Part shown: positions 42,945 through 54,300 of the stretch, in pieces | Layout of the letters: each line of letters begins with the position of its first letter | Numbering within the stretch: the first letter of the stretch is position 1 | Source of the DNA: CAVPKN01 sp963832835 | GTDB lineage: Bacteria > Chlamydiota > Chlamydiia > Chlamydiales > JAAKFR01 | Assembly (NCBI GenBank): GCA_963832835.1 | Contig: CAWHVD010000001.1 | Span: 310,001-374,000 of the forward strand | Length of the DNA stretch: 64,000 bases | Direction: 5' to 3' | The notes under the pieces: model-generated | Seen by the model: only the letters and a program-made list of their open reading frames with translations | What the model was told of the DNA's origin: nothing | Databases searched by the model: none | Program-made: the position numbers and the translations under genes

Positions 42945-45900
42945 ATGGCTACCGTAACAAGGAAAGAAGAGTATTTATCATTAAGTGAACGCTCGATGGT
43001 TAATATTTCTCCTAAATACACTGCAGATTCTTTATGGAAAATTTTGGCCGCAATCCAATGTATACCTGTAACACTTCCAAACAGAGATTTAAAGGGTAGA
43101 ACTCTTCAACTTTGGAAGTACAAAGAGGTCCTTAGAGGAACTATTACCGACACCGAGGGAAATGTACGGTTTTTCTCAGGCAGAAAAATTCGAAATCCCT
43201 GTAATCCCAATGAAGAGGATCCAATCCTTTTACAACGACTAGAGAGCGCAGTTCTTCAACAATGGCATCTTGGATATTCGTCTCATATAGGGGGGATTTA
43301 TGTATTTCCTTATTTGAGGGCTGCCGGAACAGATCCACATTATGTTCCAAAAGAGATCACGCGTATCAAAAATAAAATAGCTAACATCAACAAGGAAAAT
43401 GTGTCTCCAGTTGATTTGAATGCTTCAAAAAGAGAGCTGGATGGCGAAGTTGTTATGTTTAACTTTTCCAAAGTAAGACCTTTTGTACATTGGAATAAGG
43501 TCCTGGAGGGACAGAGAGGTTGCAGAAATTTAATTAAGGACTTAGGCCGGTTACTTCGAAGACAAGACCTTACCTTTAGCCAAAGAGCTGAGACAACCGC
43601 TCTTGTAAAAGAGACAGTAAGAGTGCTTAGGGATTCCTATTCCTTTGTGCTAAAGGATATTCAGCCTTATAGAGAACGCGTGCTGCTCTGCCATTTGCAG
43701 GATGATGCCAACGGATCACACCCCAAAAGTTCTATTCCGGCTAGAGGGGGATCGGGAGGAAGCATTGGGGGTGTGGGCAATGATGTGGGGATTATTGAGG
43801 GATTGTTTGAGACAGCAGAGGCATTGGAGGAAACAGAGCATTATTTCTATATTCCATCTATGGATGGGAAGATGCCCTTTAGCCAAGCAGAGTTGCAGCA
43901 ACTTTTAAGAGAGCTTGCTTTGGGAATCTATGTTCACGAAACAACTCCTTTCTTTAGCCTGCACTTTAATTCTGATACCAACATGTATCCAGTGATTCAT
44001 CCAGTATATGAGCATACTCTTGTAGGAAAGGTGATCAGTTTATTGGATTACTACATGAAGGGCTTCTTGAATGGGGGATTTTTTGATGAAATGTTCCTCA
44101 TGGAATGGCAAAAAAATCCCACTCAGAACGAACAATTCTTAAAACAGAAATGCATTGACATTCACAATTACTGCAAAAAACATCTAGGGGATGGTTGTGA
44201 GTACTTATCTGTTAGAGAAGTCATAGATAGTCATAAAAGAGGTATGGGGGTCTTTGAAAAAGCTGCGGGTGAGGGAAGAGAGGGCCTTGAAAAATTGGCT
44301 AAAAAGCTAGGCGTAGGGGATGTTAGTCATGTTTTTGGTGAATTTATGGGAAAACCGGATCCGGCTATCTTTTCCGATTATTCCGGCTTTAGATCTTCAT
44401 TCCGTATCATTGCTAAACAAAATAGCATTAAAAAAGCTGGAAATGTGTTTGAGCTGGATGGAGACTTTGATGTGTTCTATACGATTGAACCCGACCCATC
44501 CTATGAAGAAGCTTTGCAAAAATACCGTTATGAGCATGGCTGTGAGCCACCCGGTTATCTCCGCTTAGTACAGGCTTATGAGTTCATGAAAGATCAAATC
44601 TGCAGGTTGATGTCGAGGCTTCCCCTGTTTAGCGAGCTATTTGAACAGCTCAAGGTCATTAATTTTTTCTGCTACTACCTCAAGAGTTTGAAAAAAGCGC
44701 AGAAGATTCCTGTTTTTTCGAGAAAAGCGCGGGACGTTTCTTTAGGTTGTGTCCCCCTTTTTCCTCACCTTCCGGTCCGCAAAACGAGAGCCGAAAAGGT
44801 GGAGGTTAACTTTGGGATCATTTTTAAAAATATGCGTTTGATGGAAAGACAAAGGCTGGAACGTTACTTTTTTGATTCAAATAGCCCAAAAGAGCCTGCT
44901 AAGGCGGTTGTGGATTCTGTTTTGGAATGCTTTAGGGAACATCTGCAAGCCTCCATAAAAACATTCTCCTTGTCTCAGGATAGGGGGTTTATTGAGGATC
45001 ATCGTACTTTTATTATTCAATTTCTTAAGAGTCAGAAGATGGGTTTGCAAGCGCTTAAGAATCAGCAACTGACTGAGGAAAAGGAAAAAAGGTATAGGGA
45101 GATTGCAAAAGGAGATCTTAAGGAATCTGATATTCAAGATGGGGATGTAGAGCTTTTGCTTCGGGCAAGTTTAAATGGTGCGGAGACAAAACTTGCAGAG
45201 TTAAGGGATGTGGAGCAAAAGGTATATGCAAACATTTATACTATAAAGCGCAATAAGGAAAATTGTAAAAGTGCCTTAAGAAAAATAAATGATGGGTATG
45301 AATATAACAAATCTGAAAGAGAAATCAAAAATGCTTTAAAATCTGCGCGAGAAGAATTAGGTCCAGCGGAAGAAGCCCTTAAATCAATACAAAATCAAAT
45401 TGCAAGTATAGAAGGATGCTCCCTAATGGTGGGTTTATTTAGCAGTACTACCGTTCCTTATACCGAGTCAAAAACGGTCGTTGAGTTTTACTCACAGCAG
45501 CCTGAGGGAGAAAAAGAGGAAAACAAACGGATTGTCGGCGGGTGTGGTTTGGATCTCAAAAACCTTCCGGTATTAACCAAGCCTAAAGAGCTCTCTTTAA
45601 TTGCTCAGATGGTGTCTCGACTGGTGGTCGCAAGCGATGAAGAGCTCGTGTCTGTGATCATGCAGGAAGCTACAAAAGGGCATGCGTTTAAATTACAGAT
45701 AACAGACTTTCCTGCTGCACGTGACAAAGACTATCAGTGGCTTTCTTTCTTTCAATCAGAGCAAGATACGGAGCGTTTAGAAGAAGAAAGGGCATTGATA
45801 AACTCAATCCTATTTAACGATGAAGCATTTTTCTTCCAATCGATAGGCCGCTTTAAAAGCACAGTTGCTGACCTTCAAGGCATTCATGCGATTCACCATG

Positions 45901-48900
45901 CGGCAGCAGCAGAGTCCTCCAAATTTCTACAAGCATTGGTGGAAAAAGGTCATTCTGTAGCGACAGCTGATCCGGATGGATACCTTCCGTTGCACTATGC
46001 AGCAAAGGCGGGAAGGTTGGATCAGATGCTTTACTTATATAAATGCGCGCCAAAGTATATGAATCAGGCCAGTAAATCTGGAGTTACACCTCTTCACCTT
46101 GCTGTACAATATGGGCAAATCGAGGCTGTGGATCTGCTCCTCAAGCTAGAAGCTAACCCCAATACCCAAACAACTTATGGGATGTCTCCTCTTTTTTCGG
46201 CCGTCTACAATGGGCATGAAACAATCGCTTTAAGGTTGATTGCGCATCCGACAACAGTTGTTGAGGTAGCTGTTGAGGATAAGAGCACCCCTCTTTTTGT
46301 TGCCGCCGAGAATAACATGCTTTCAGTTGTCGATGCGCTGCTCAAGAGAGGAGCCAATTTTTGTGCGCAACGACGAGATACCTATACCCCCCTCCATGTA
46401 GCTGTGAAGGAAGGGCATTTTAAAATATGCCGCAGGCTGCTTGTAGCCGGTGCAGATCCGAATGCAAAACTCAAATCGGAACGTACGGCGCTTCATCTTG
46501 CTGCGGAGGGCCGCCCAAAAATTGTATGTTTGCTGCACGCACATGGGGCCAACCCTATTGCCGCAGGGTGGGATGGGGCAACACCCTTGATGTGTGCGAT
46601 TATCAGTGGAGATACGCTCTGTGCTGAACAAATCATCCATTTTTGTGCACAATCAGACAGTACAAAAGCCGTTTTATCCCTTCCGGATCTTAGAGGGGAT
46701 TCCCCATTACACGCGGCTTTTGCAAGAAAGCAATATGGTGTGATTGAACTTTTGCTAAGGGAGGGTGTTACTGTTCCTGGCACGCCTGAGTTTTTGATCA
46801 TGCTCTGTAGGGCAAAAATAGATCCAAGTCTTATATCTGAAATCCTTGCTAGGTCAAATCTTTCTCACCACGAGTTGCACAAAATCTGTCTGGTGGCCCA
46901 AAAATACGGACATAACCAGCTTGTGAGCTATTTGATGGCTTTGCAAGGCGTGAAAGTGTCCGATGTCCCCTATGACTCCAATGGCTGGGGCTTAGTTCAC
47001 TATGCCGCTCAATACGATCATATCGATGTGATCAAAAGCGTGGTTAGGACATCTCAGGATCTGATACAACTCACCCAAGATGATAGATCCATCGCAGCTA
47101 TTGCAGCAGAAAATAACTCCTGCCGCTCTCTTGGTATACTCATGAATGCCATGATGAGTCAACATTTGCCCTTGGAAAATCAGTACAAGGGGATGCACCT
47201 TCTTGCAGCGGCAGTTGTTGGGGGACATACGGAATCGGCAGATGTGATCATTCACAAAATCCTTGATCCCAATCTTTTCCTAGACGGACAGAAAAGGACG
47301 GCTGCACACCTTGCAGCAAAAAATGACGATGTGGAGATGCTTGTTTTCCTGCGTTCTCGAGGGGCTCGTTTTGATATCTCAGATAATCAGGGGAAAACAG
47401 CTATCTTTTATGCTTTAGACTATGAGCGGAAAGATGCAATCAACTATTTCCTCGATCAAAAGCACGAGATCACTCTGCCCGAAGATATGCTCAGATATGC
47501 TGCAAAAAAGGGATCTGCAAAACTGATTGACCGTTTAGTAAACAGGGGATTCAAAGTTAATGACCCAGAACAAAGTTCGCAGCAAACAGCTGTATTTGGG
47601 ACGATCCTTGAAGATAATTTCCCTGCTTATGGAGCGCTTTGCATGCATGGGGCCGCTCTTTTCCAACAATGTTCTTCGGGATTAACACCTCTTCTGTTAG
47701 CAGCCAAGATGGGAAGAGCCCATTTTCTTATCCCTCTTCTTGCAAAGTCAAATGGACTGCAGGTAAGCGCGCAAGGCGAAAGCGCGCTCCACTTAGCGGT
47801 GGAAGGAGGGCATGAGGAATGTGTCAGCATTCTTCTACGCTCCGCTTTTAAACCCGATATCCAGCGTCACGATGGGAAGACCCCCTTAGATGTAGCAAAG
47901 AGCCTACATTTTTCTCACATCCAGTACATTTTAGAGGGTAAGGAAGAGATCATCAATAATCGGAAGGAATTGATTGTACAAGCTCTTCAAAAGGGAGATG
48001 TTTCTGATTTCATGGGTCTCATCACAAGCCTGCCCATCAATCAAGCTATGGCTTTTTTTATTCAAGGTAAAGTACATAGGGTTCCTCTTTTGCATTTGAT
48101 ACATGAGATTACTCCTGAACAATTTAAGGAAAAAATCTTACAAGCTTTCAATAAGCTTCCAGTTGAGTACTCTATCAAGTGCCCAAAAGGAAAAACCATC
48201 AACCACATCCTCGCAATGCATGGGAAGGGCTGGGGGCACAAGCCAATTGACTTATTTGAGCCGGACAACAAGGGAAAAGCCCCGCTGCATTTTTATGCAG
48301 GGAGCGTAACACACTATCAGCTAGAGAATTGGTTGAGTACAGTGAATAGAAGTGTCGATGTTGAAGATCTCTCGGGTATGACTCCCTTACTTATGGCGAT
48401 TGCAAATAAGAAATTAGAGAATGCAGAAGTTTTTTTGAAAAAGGGCGCTAACCCTAATCATGCCACTGCCCAATTATTGACGCCATTGTCTGTAGCAGTG
48501 AGTGTGGATCATATAGAAATAGTCAGGCTGCTTTTAAAACATGGAGCCTGGATTAATCAATATTGTTCAATCCTAAGAAGTACATCGCTTCTGCTTGCAA
48601 TTTCCCAAAAACAAGAGAACATGGCCAAACTGCTCATGATTGAGGGAGCCGATGTGGATCAATGCGATCGCAGTGGACTGGCTCCCGTTCATGTGGCAGC
48701 TTTAACCGGTAATCTTTTACTCATGCGACTCCTACATAGTGGTGGAGCCAACTTGGAGGTGCTAGACCACCAAGGAAGAGGAGTTGCGCACTATGCAGCT
48801 CAATCAGATAAAACCGAAATGATCGACTTTTTGATCAACCAGGGCATTTCTTTGCTCACTCCCACTCAGAGAAAGAAAAAATCCCCAAGAGAGAAGGAAA

Positions 48901-51284
48901 ACTTCGCGCTCCAAAAAACGACACCTCTGCATTTAGCTTGCCAAAAAGGCAATGTGCCCATGATACGCAAGCTCATTCAAAATGGATGTAATGTGGAATT
49001 TCAAAATGAAGGGGGCTTAGCACCTTTAGCATATGCTGCTCAGAGTGAAAATAAACATGCCCTTCGCCTCTTTCGGGAATATCGTGTGATCGAAAATCAT
49101 GAGCAACGTGCTGAGGCCATCCAAATGGCCCTTGTCATGGACTCTGTTCAAACCTTTAAAGAATTCTATCGAGGTGGCGGCTCTATACATGAGCAGCTCG
49201 ATACAAGGGGAAGAACACCCCTCCATTATGCTGCTCTATATGGTGCTCATCAATGTGCCATTTTCATCGTGCAGCAAGGTGGCATGCTTCAAATAGCGGA
49301 TCTTAATCAACAGACTCCGCTCGATGTGGCAGTTGAGCGCAAACATCTGTCCTTGGTGCGTTATTTCATCCAAGAATTAGATGAGGTTGATTTAAATGGA
49401 GAAGTGGCAGAGAGAAAACCCTATTTGCACCAGGCTTGTGAAAACGGGGCAGTTGAATTAGCTGCTCTTTTAATTGAGCTAGGTAGTTCTATCGAAAAAA
49501 TGGACTTGCGAGGGATGAGGCCTATCCACATTGTCGCAAAGCAGTCAAATTACCCTTTACTACACCTCTTGTTTGCTTTTGGAGCTGACTTGAATGCCAA
49601 GACGGCGGGAGGGCACCTTGTTGAAAATTTACTAGCAAACGCAGAGGGCCACCTTTTAGTAAAAAAATATCGAGTTGAAGGGGCAAAACGTAGTTTGTCA
49701 AAAGAGACCCTCATCCATACGGCTGTAGCATTGAATGATGAAGCTCATCTGTCGCTTCTTTGTCAAACAGGTGACATCGATGAACAAGATGTAAATGGAC
49801 AAACACCGCTTCATAAGGCAACGTTTGAGGGAAATCTCTCTATGATTTGTCAACTCATGAGCCAAGGAGCCAATTTAGAAGTACAAGATGGTTCTGGTTT
49901 AACACCCTTGCAACTGGCAATAGTAACCCAAAAAGATTGCGCTCTCGTTCAATTTTTTCTAGATGCGAAAGCAGATGTTACGGTCAAGGACAGGTTGGGA
50001 AATTCCTTGTTGTATTTGATCATGCAACTGCCAAATATTGACTATGCTCGTCGTGTATTTAGCTTAGTTGCCAGATACCTTCCCAAAATTTCCAGAACTG
50101 CATCTTCTACGGAAATACTTGAAGCGATCAGAGAGGGAAACATAGCTGCATTTATGGATGCCATCAGCTCGGGGCATCCCCTTCAGAATGAATACTTTTC
50201 TTTGCTGCACAACTCTGTTGTCAATATTAAGATTTTATCCATCCTGCTTGACTGGTTTGGATCTAAAATAATCGACATCAATTATCAGGATCATCAAGGT
50301 TTGACGGCCCTCCATTTAGCTGTCCAAGAAAATAATCTTGAAACTGTCCAATTCCTCACCACCTCCGGAGCTAATTTAGAAATTTGTGCACAAGAGGGGA
50401 AAAAGACGCCGTTGTGCTTTGCTGTAGAGAGAAGTATTCAAATAACAGCATTCTTGCTAGCCAATAAGGCCAATCCACTTGCGCTATCTAACGGATGTTC
50501 CTTATTGGAGGTGCTTGTCCAAGAAAAGAAAAATGAACAGATGGATTTTGAGTCCAGACGTAAGATTTTCAATCTGATTTATTCGTATAACTCTCATAGA
50601 CTCTTGGAAGATATCTCGACGGAAATGAGCCGTGCAATCGCTGGTGATAAGGTAGGTGCATTTTTCAAATGTATCCATCAGGGGCACCCAGTTTTCGAAA
50701 AGCACATGTTTGTAAAAGCAGCCGCTCATGGGGCTAATGCCATTGTTCCGATTCTTCTGCATTGGTTTTGTGCCGAATTAGAATGTCAAGACGAGGAAGG
50801 TCACACTCCCCTGCACTTGGCAGCAAAGAACGGACATCTTGGTATAACGAATTATCTTTTGAATGCAGGTGCAATGGTTAATGTTCAGAATAAGAAAGCA
50901 GAAACCATTTTATTTTCTATCCTATGTCCTCAATCTATCTCTGCCCTACTACAATCGCAAGCAATACTGAGCCCACAGGTGCGGAAGCAAATATTTATTG
51001 CTATCCAAGAGAAGATACCTGTGAATTCTTCCCCTCTGGTGGCACCTCAAGGACAAATAAAGGATGTTCAATGCTTTCACTATCTTAATTTGGGATACTC
51101 GATTAAGCAGGTTTGCCTTTTAGCAGCACGAGCTAACTGTGTTTTTACAGTAAAAACATTTTATACGCTATTTCCTGAATGTAATGATCTTAAAGAGCTT
51201 GCGTTGGCTGCGGAAGCTGCAAAAGCACAGGCAGTTATTCAATACATTAAGTCGGTTTCGCCAAGCGATTGTACAATCTTATAA
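42945..51284 (+). CDS. Giant ankyrin-repeat protein
   Basis: 2779 residues. Residues 1-~960 are a unique N-terminal region with no motif I can name: a Gly-rich linker at ~265-285 (ARGGSGGSIGGVGNDVG) and a coiled coil at ~695-830. From ~979 to ~2660 the protein is an almost unbroken run of several dozen ankyrin repeats (TPLHLAVQYGQIEAVDLLLKL type), with a few degenerate or longer linkers. No membrane helix or signal peptide. ATG 42945 is preceded by AGGAGAAGGA. It lies upstream of a SecA-like ATPase gene with 16 nt spacing. Probably a host-directed or large scaffold protein; whether it is secreted is unknown. Confidence 0.85.
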   Translation: MATVTRKEEYLSLSERSMVNISPKYTADSLWKILAAIQCIPVTLPNRDLKGRTLQLWKYKEVLRGTITDTEGNVRFFSGRKIRNPCNPNEEDPILLQRLESAVLQQWHLGYSSHIGGIYVFPYLRAAGTDPHYVPKEITRIKNKIANINKENVSPVDLNASKRELDGEVVMFNFSKVRPFVHWNKVLEGQRGCRNLIKDLGRLLRRQDLTFSQRAETTALVKETVRVLRDSYSFVLKDIQPYRERVLLCHLQDDANGSHPKSSIPARGGSGGSIGGVGNDVGIIEGLFETAEALEETEHYFYIPSMDGKMPFSQAELQQLLRELALGIYVHETTPFFSLHFNSDTNMYPVIHPVYEHTLVGKVISLLDYYMKGFLNGGFFDEMFLMEWQKNPTQNEQFLKQKCIDIHNYCKKHLGDGCEYLSVREVIDSHKRGMGVFEKAAGEGREGLEKLAKKLGVGDVSHVFGEFMGKPDPAIFSDYSGFRSSFRIIAKQNSIKKAGNVFELDGDFDVFYTIEPDPSYEEALQKYRYEHGCEPPGYLRLVQAYEFMKDQICRLMSRLPLFSELFEQLKVINFFCYYLKSLKKAQKIPVFSRKARDVSLGCVPLFPHLPVRKTRAEKVEVNFGIIFKNMRLMERQRLERYFFDSNSPKEPAKAVVDSVLECFREHLQASIKTFSLSQDRGFIEDHRTFIIQFLKSQKMGLQALKNQQLTEEKEKRYREIAKGDLKESDIQDGDVELLLRASLNGAETKLAELRDVEQKVYANIYTIKRNKENCKSALRKINDGYEYNKSEREIKNALKSAREELGPAEEALKSIQNQIASIEGCSLMVGLFSSTTVPYTESKTVVEFYSQQPEGEKEENKRIVGGCGLDLKNLPVLTKPKELSLIAQMVSRLVVASDEELVSVIMQEATKGHAFKLQITDFPAARDKDYQWLSFFQSEQDTERLEEERALINSILFNDEAFFFQSIGRFKSTVADLQGIHAIHHAAAAESSKFLQALVEKGHSVATADPDGYLPLHYAAKAGRLDQMLYLYKCAPKYMNQASKSGVTPLHLAVQYGQIEAVDLLLKLEANPNTQTTYGMSPLFSAVYNGHETIALRLIAHPTTVVEVAVEDKSTPLFVAAENNMLSVVDALLKRGANFCAQRRDTYTPLHVAVKEGHFKICRRLLVAGADPNAKLKSERTALHLAAEGRPKIVCLLHAHGANPIAAGWDGATPLMCAIISGDTLCAEQIIHFCAQSDSTKAVLSLPDLRGDSPLHAAFARKQYGVIELLLREGVTVPGTPEFLIMLCRAKIDPSLISEILARSNLSHHELHKICLVAQKYGHNQLVSYLMALQGVKVSDVPYDSNGWGLVHYAAQYDHIDVIKSVVRTSQDLIQLTQDDRSIAAIAAENNSCRSLGILMNAMMSQHLPLENQYKGMHLLAAAVVGGHTESADVIIHKILDPNLFLDGQKRTAAHLAAKNDDVEMLVFLRSRGARFDISDNQGKTAIFYALDYERKDAINYFLDQKHEITLPEDMLRYAAKKGSAKLIDRLVNRGFKVNDPEQSSQQTAVFGTILEDNFPAYGALCMHGAALFQQCSSGLTPLLLAAKMGRAHFLIPLLAKSNGLQVSAQGESALHLAVEGGHEECVSILLRSAFKPDIQRHDGKTPLDVAKSLHFSHIQYILEGKEEIINNRKELIVQALQKGDVSDFMGLITSLPINQAMAFFIQGKVHRVPLLHLIHEITPEQFKEKILQAFNKLPVEYSIKCPKGKTINHILAMHGKGWGHKPIDLFEPDNKGKAPLHFYAGSVTHYQLENWLSTVNRSVDVEDLSGMTPLLMAIANKKLENAEVFLKKGANPNHATAQLLTPLSVAVSVDHIEIVRLLLKHGAWINQYCSILRSTSLLLAISQKQENMAKLLMIEGADVDQCDRSGLAPVHVAALTGNLLLMRLLHSGGANLEVLDHQGRGVAHYAAQSDKTEMIDFLINQGISLLTPTQRKKKSPREKENFALQKTTPLHLACQKGNVPMIRKLIQNGCNVEFQNEGGLAPLAYAAQSENKHALRLFREYRVIENHEQRAEAIQMALVMDSVQTFKEFYRGGGSIHEQLDTRGRTPLHYAALYGAHQCAIFIVQQGGMLQIADLNQQTPLDVAVERKHLSLVRYFIQELDEVDLNGEVAERKPYLHQACENGAVELAALLIELGSSIEKMDLRGMRPIHIVAKQSNYPLLHLLFAFGADLNAKTAGGHLVENLLANAEGHLLVKKYRVEGAKRSLSKETLIHTAVALNDEAHLSLLCQTGDIDEQDVNGQTPLHKATFEGNLSMICQLMSQGANLEVQDGSGLTPLQLAIVTQKDCALVQFFLDAKADVTVKDRLGNSLLYLIMQLPNIDYARRVFSLVARYLPKISRTASSTEILEAIREGNIAAFMDAISSGHPLQNEYFSLLHNSVVNIKILSILLDWFGSKIIDINYQDHQGLTALHLAVQENNLETVQFLTTSGANLEICAQEGKKTPLCFAVERSIQITAFLLANKANPLALSNGCSLLEVLVQEKKNEQMDFESRRKIFNLIYSYNSHRLLEDISTEMSRAIAGDKVGAFFKCIHQGHPVFEKHMFVKAAAHGANAIVPILLHWFCAELECQDEEGHTPLHLAAKNGHLGITNYLLNAGAMVNVQNKKAETILFSILCPQSISALLQSQAILSPQVRKQIFIAIQEKIPVNSSPLVAPQGQIKDVQCFHYLNLGYSIKQVCLLAARANCVFTVKTFYTLFPECNDLKELALAAEAAKAQAVIQYIKSVSPSDCTIL

Positions 51285-51300
51285 TCTAAGAGGAAAAGCG

Positions 51301-54300
51301 ATGACAACAGCAAGTGTTTTCGACAAACCCATGGATACTTCTGATGTCTCGATAGGTTTTTCATGGAATCAGATTGTGGTATTGGCGCAATCAAAAGATC
51401 TGAGAAAAGTATTTGGTAAGGAGGTGTTGAGCCGATTTGATGATGCTATGCTTCAAGATAAAGAGATTTATCGGCAGATCACAGCGATTTTCCTAATGGA
51501 TCGTTCTTTGATTCAAGTCTTTATCCAGTTAGCAAGCACTTACAAAATCCAATATTATACAAAGGATGAATTGAACCAGATCCTTGAACTCTTTTTCGAT
51601 TTCGCACAAAGAATCGAAGGAGGAGCTTTTCCTGGTTTGATCGAAAAAATTCCTCATTACGATCAGGGGGGTAAAGATTGGATAATCCGATGCATTAAAG
51701 CGCTGAATATTTCTAAATCTCCTGCCGCTCAACTCTACTTTCTGTTCAACAGTCCTGTGGTGCATCGCAACTTGTGCGCAGTTCATTTAACAGAAAGTGA
51801 TTTGCCAGGTCCTACAACAATAAACCTCTCTGTGAACCGTGCATTTGCCAAGTGCATATGTGCCATGGGAAACAGTCCAATTCCATCTTCACATCTATCA
51901 ACGCATGCTTATGTTGATTTTGTTAAAGAGTTGAAAAGTGGAAATGCCTTCTCTGAATCGGATCAGGCCCATCTTTTACAGATTGTGCAAGCAATTAACA
52001 TTCATCACCCTACATCTTTGCATGGAGGGGGTGAAAAGACTCTGGCTCTTTGGTATAAAGCAGTCAAAGAGACCCTGGGCGAAACAACCTTTATGCTCGT
52101 TTCTAATCCCCCAAGCTTTGCTTCCGAGCCACCTGATGTACAGGGAATCGTTCGCATGCTCCAGTGGATTGTTGAAATTGGAGATGATGCGGATCTACAT
52201 GCCGATCTGCTTGCATTTTATCAACAAAAGACGAACTTGGTAGAGCTGTTAGACAAACTTGAGGATATTAAACAAGAGATCGAGCTCAAAAAATATCCTG
52301 AAAAAGATATTGAAGAAGTTCTGCAAGCATTTGCCTCACCGGGTGAAGGATTAGTCTCTATATTGAATACAGAAGAGCTCGATAAGCTTGCCCACCAATT
52401 TGCTCAAGTTGATGCACTCTGCAAAAAGCTGCGTAAATGTGACATTTCTGAATTAGCGAATGAAGTACGTGCCATTCGATTAAAAAATACCCTTCCAGAA
52501 AGTGAGAAAATGACCTTGATTGCTATTGCAAGGGAGGCCATTCGACTCAAGTTCAAAATCTACCCTTTCAACACTCAGGTCTTGGCTCTTTTAGGGCTCC
52601 TTAACTACCCTCGCACATTCAAGGGGCGCATTGCTCAGGTACGAGCTGGAGAGGGTAAATCGACGGTTGTTACCATGTTGGCTTTCTACCATGCCAGCTT
52701 AGGAGATACTGTAGACATCATTTCCTCCTCCCGCTATCTGGCAAAAAGAGACCGGAAGAAATACCGTGAGTTTTATCAACTTTTTGGTATCCCAACGTCA
52801 CACATCTGCACGAATGATCCCACCGAAGAGAATTTCAATGGGCAGATTATTTTTGGAACCAATTCAGATTTTGAATTTGCAGAAATGTGGGATTATGTTC
52901 GGGAAAAGCGACTGAGGGAAGGTGGTAGATCCGGCAATGTTGTGATTGTTGATGAAGTGGACAATCTTTTTATTGATACAGCACTCAATTCGGCGCGCAT
53001 TTCGATACCCTCGGAGGGAAAGTATGGATGGGTCTATGAGCCTATCCTCAACTTTATCAAAGAGAACTTTTTTGTGATTTTTGGTGGACAAGCTGTTGTT
53101 CCCCTGCTTCGAGAAAAGCTCGGTCAAGTTCAAGAAGGGAAGTTTAAGCACCTTCTAGATCAGATTGAGGATGCCAAATTAGCTGTTTGGCTCTCTTCCG
53201 CAACTTCTGCTTTGATGGAATATAAAGTCGATCGAGAATATGTTGTCAAACCAATAGAAAGAAATTCTTGGGTTGGAAAAATTACTGAACAATCGGTTGT
53301 CCTTGCTGATAAAGATCATACAGGGCGGTTGATGTTCGGCATGCGTGCTGCAGGAGGGGTGCATGAATTTTTAGAGGCAAAGCATAATGTGCCCATTCAT
53401 GCTGAGAGCCTGGTTCACGCCTCTTTATCCCATCCTATTTTTTATGCAAAGTACCCCATTATTTATGGCTTGACAGGTACACTTGGATCGCAAATTGAAA
53501 GAAAAGAAGTTGAGAGCTTGTATCAAGTAGATACATTTGATGTTCCCCCGCACAAAAAAAATATCCGAGAGGCTCTCCCTACACTTATTCTCCATTCCAA
53601 ACAGGAATACTTTTCAGCGATTATAACCGACATCCTTGGTATGGTTCAACGTAAACGCCCCACACTCATCCTTTTTGAGTCGATCAAAAAAAGTGATCGT
53701 TTTGCGCTGTTTTTGAAAGACAAGGGAATGAATTTTCAGATATTGAATGAGCGTCAGCTAGAACATGAATATTTCATTATTGCACGAGCTGGAGCTCCGG
53801 GTATGATCACTGTGGCGACAAATACGGCAGGTAGAGGGACAGATATTATTCTCCATCCAGATAGCTTGCAGAATGGTGGATTGCACGTGATCTTCGCATT
53901 TTATCCAAACAATGATAGGGTGGAAGAGCAGGGAGTGTGCAGGGGAGCACGCCAAGGACAACAGGGCAGCGCACGCATGATTCTTATTTCTAAGGGAAAA
54001 TGTACTTTAGATGATTTCGTTTTACAGCGAGAGCATCGAACAAAGAAGCTTTCAAAGATGCGCATGCAAAAAATAGACATCGAAAGAATCAATCATGGTT
54101 ATTTAAAAGTGTTTTTAACAGCCGTCCGAAGATGGCACGATACCTTGAATACCGACTGTTTAAAGAATGTATGTCACGATTTGGTCAAGATTGTGGAAGC
54201 CCAACCTATATGCGTACCTACTGCAGATTTGAAAGGCGCCGATCTCAAATTATCTCAAGAATTTTTCCGTTTTTTGGAGCGCCCACATAGAGCGGAGCCT

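Noticed and set aside
42945..51284. The ankyrin repeat array as a CRISPR or DNA-level tandem repeat
   Set aside because: Repetition is only at protein level; no conserved nucleotide repeat with spacers is seen.
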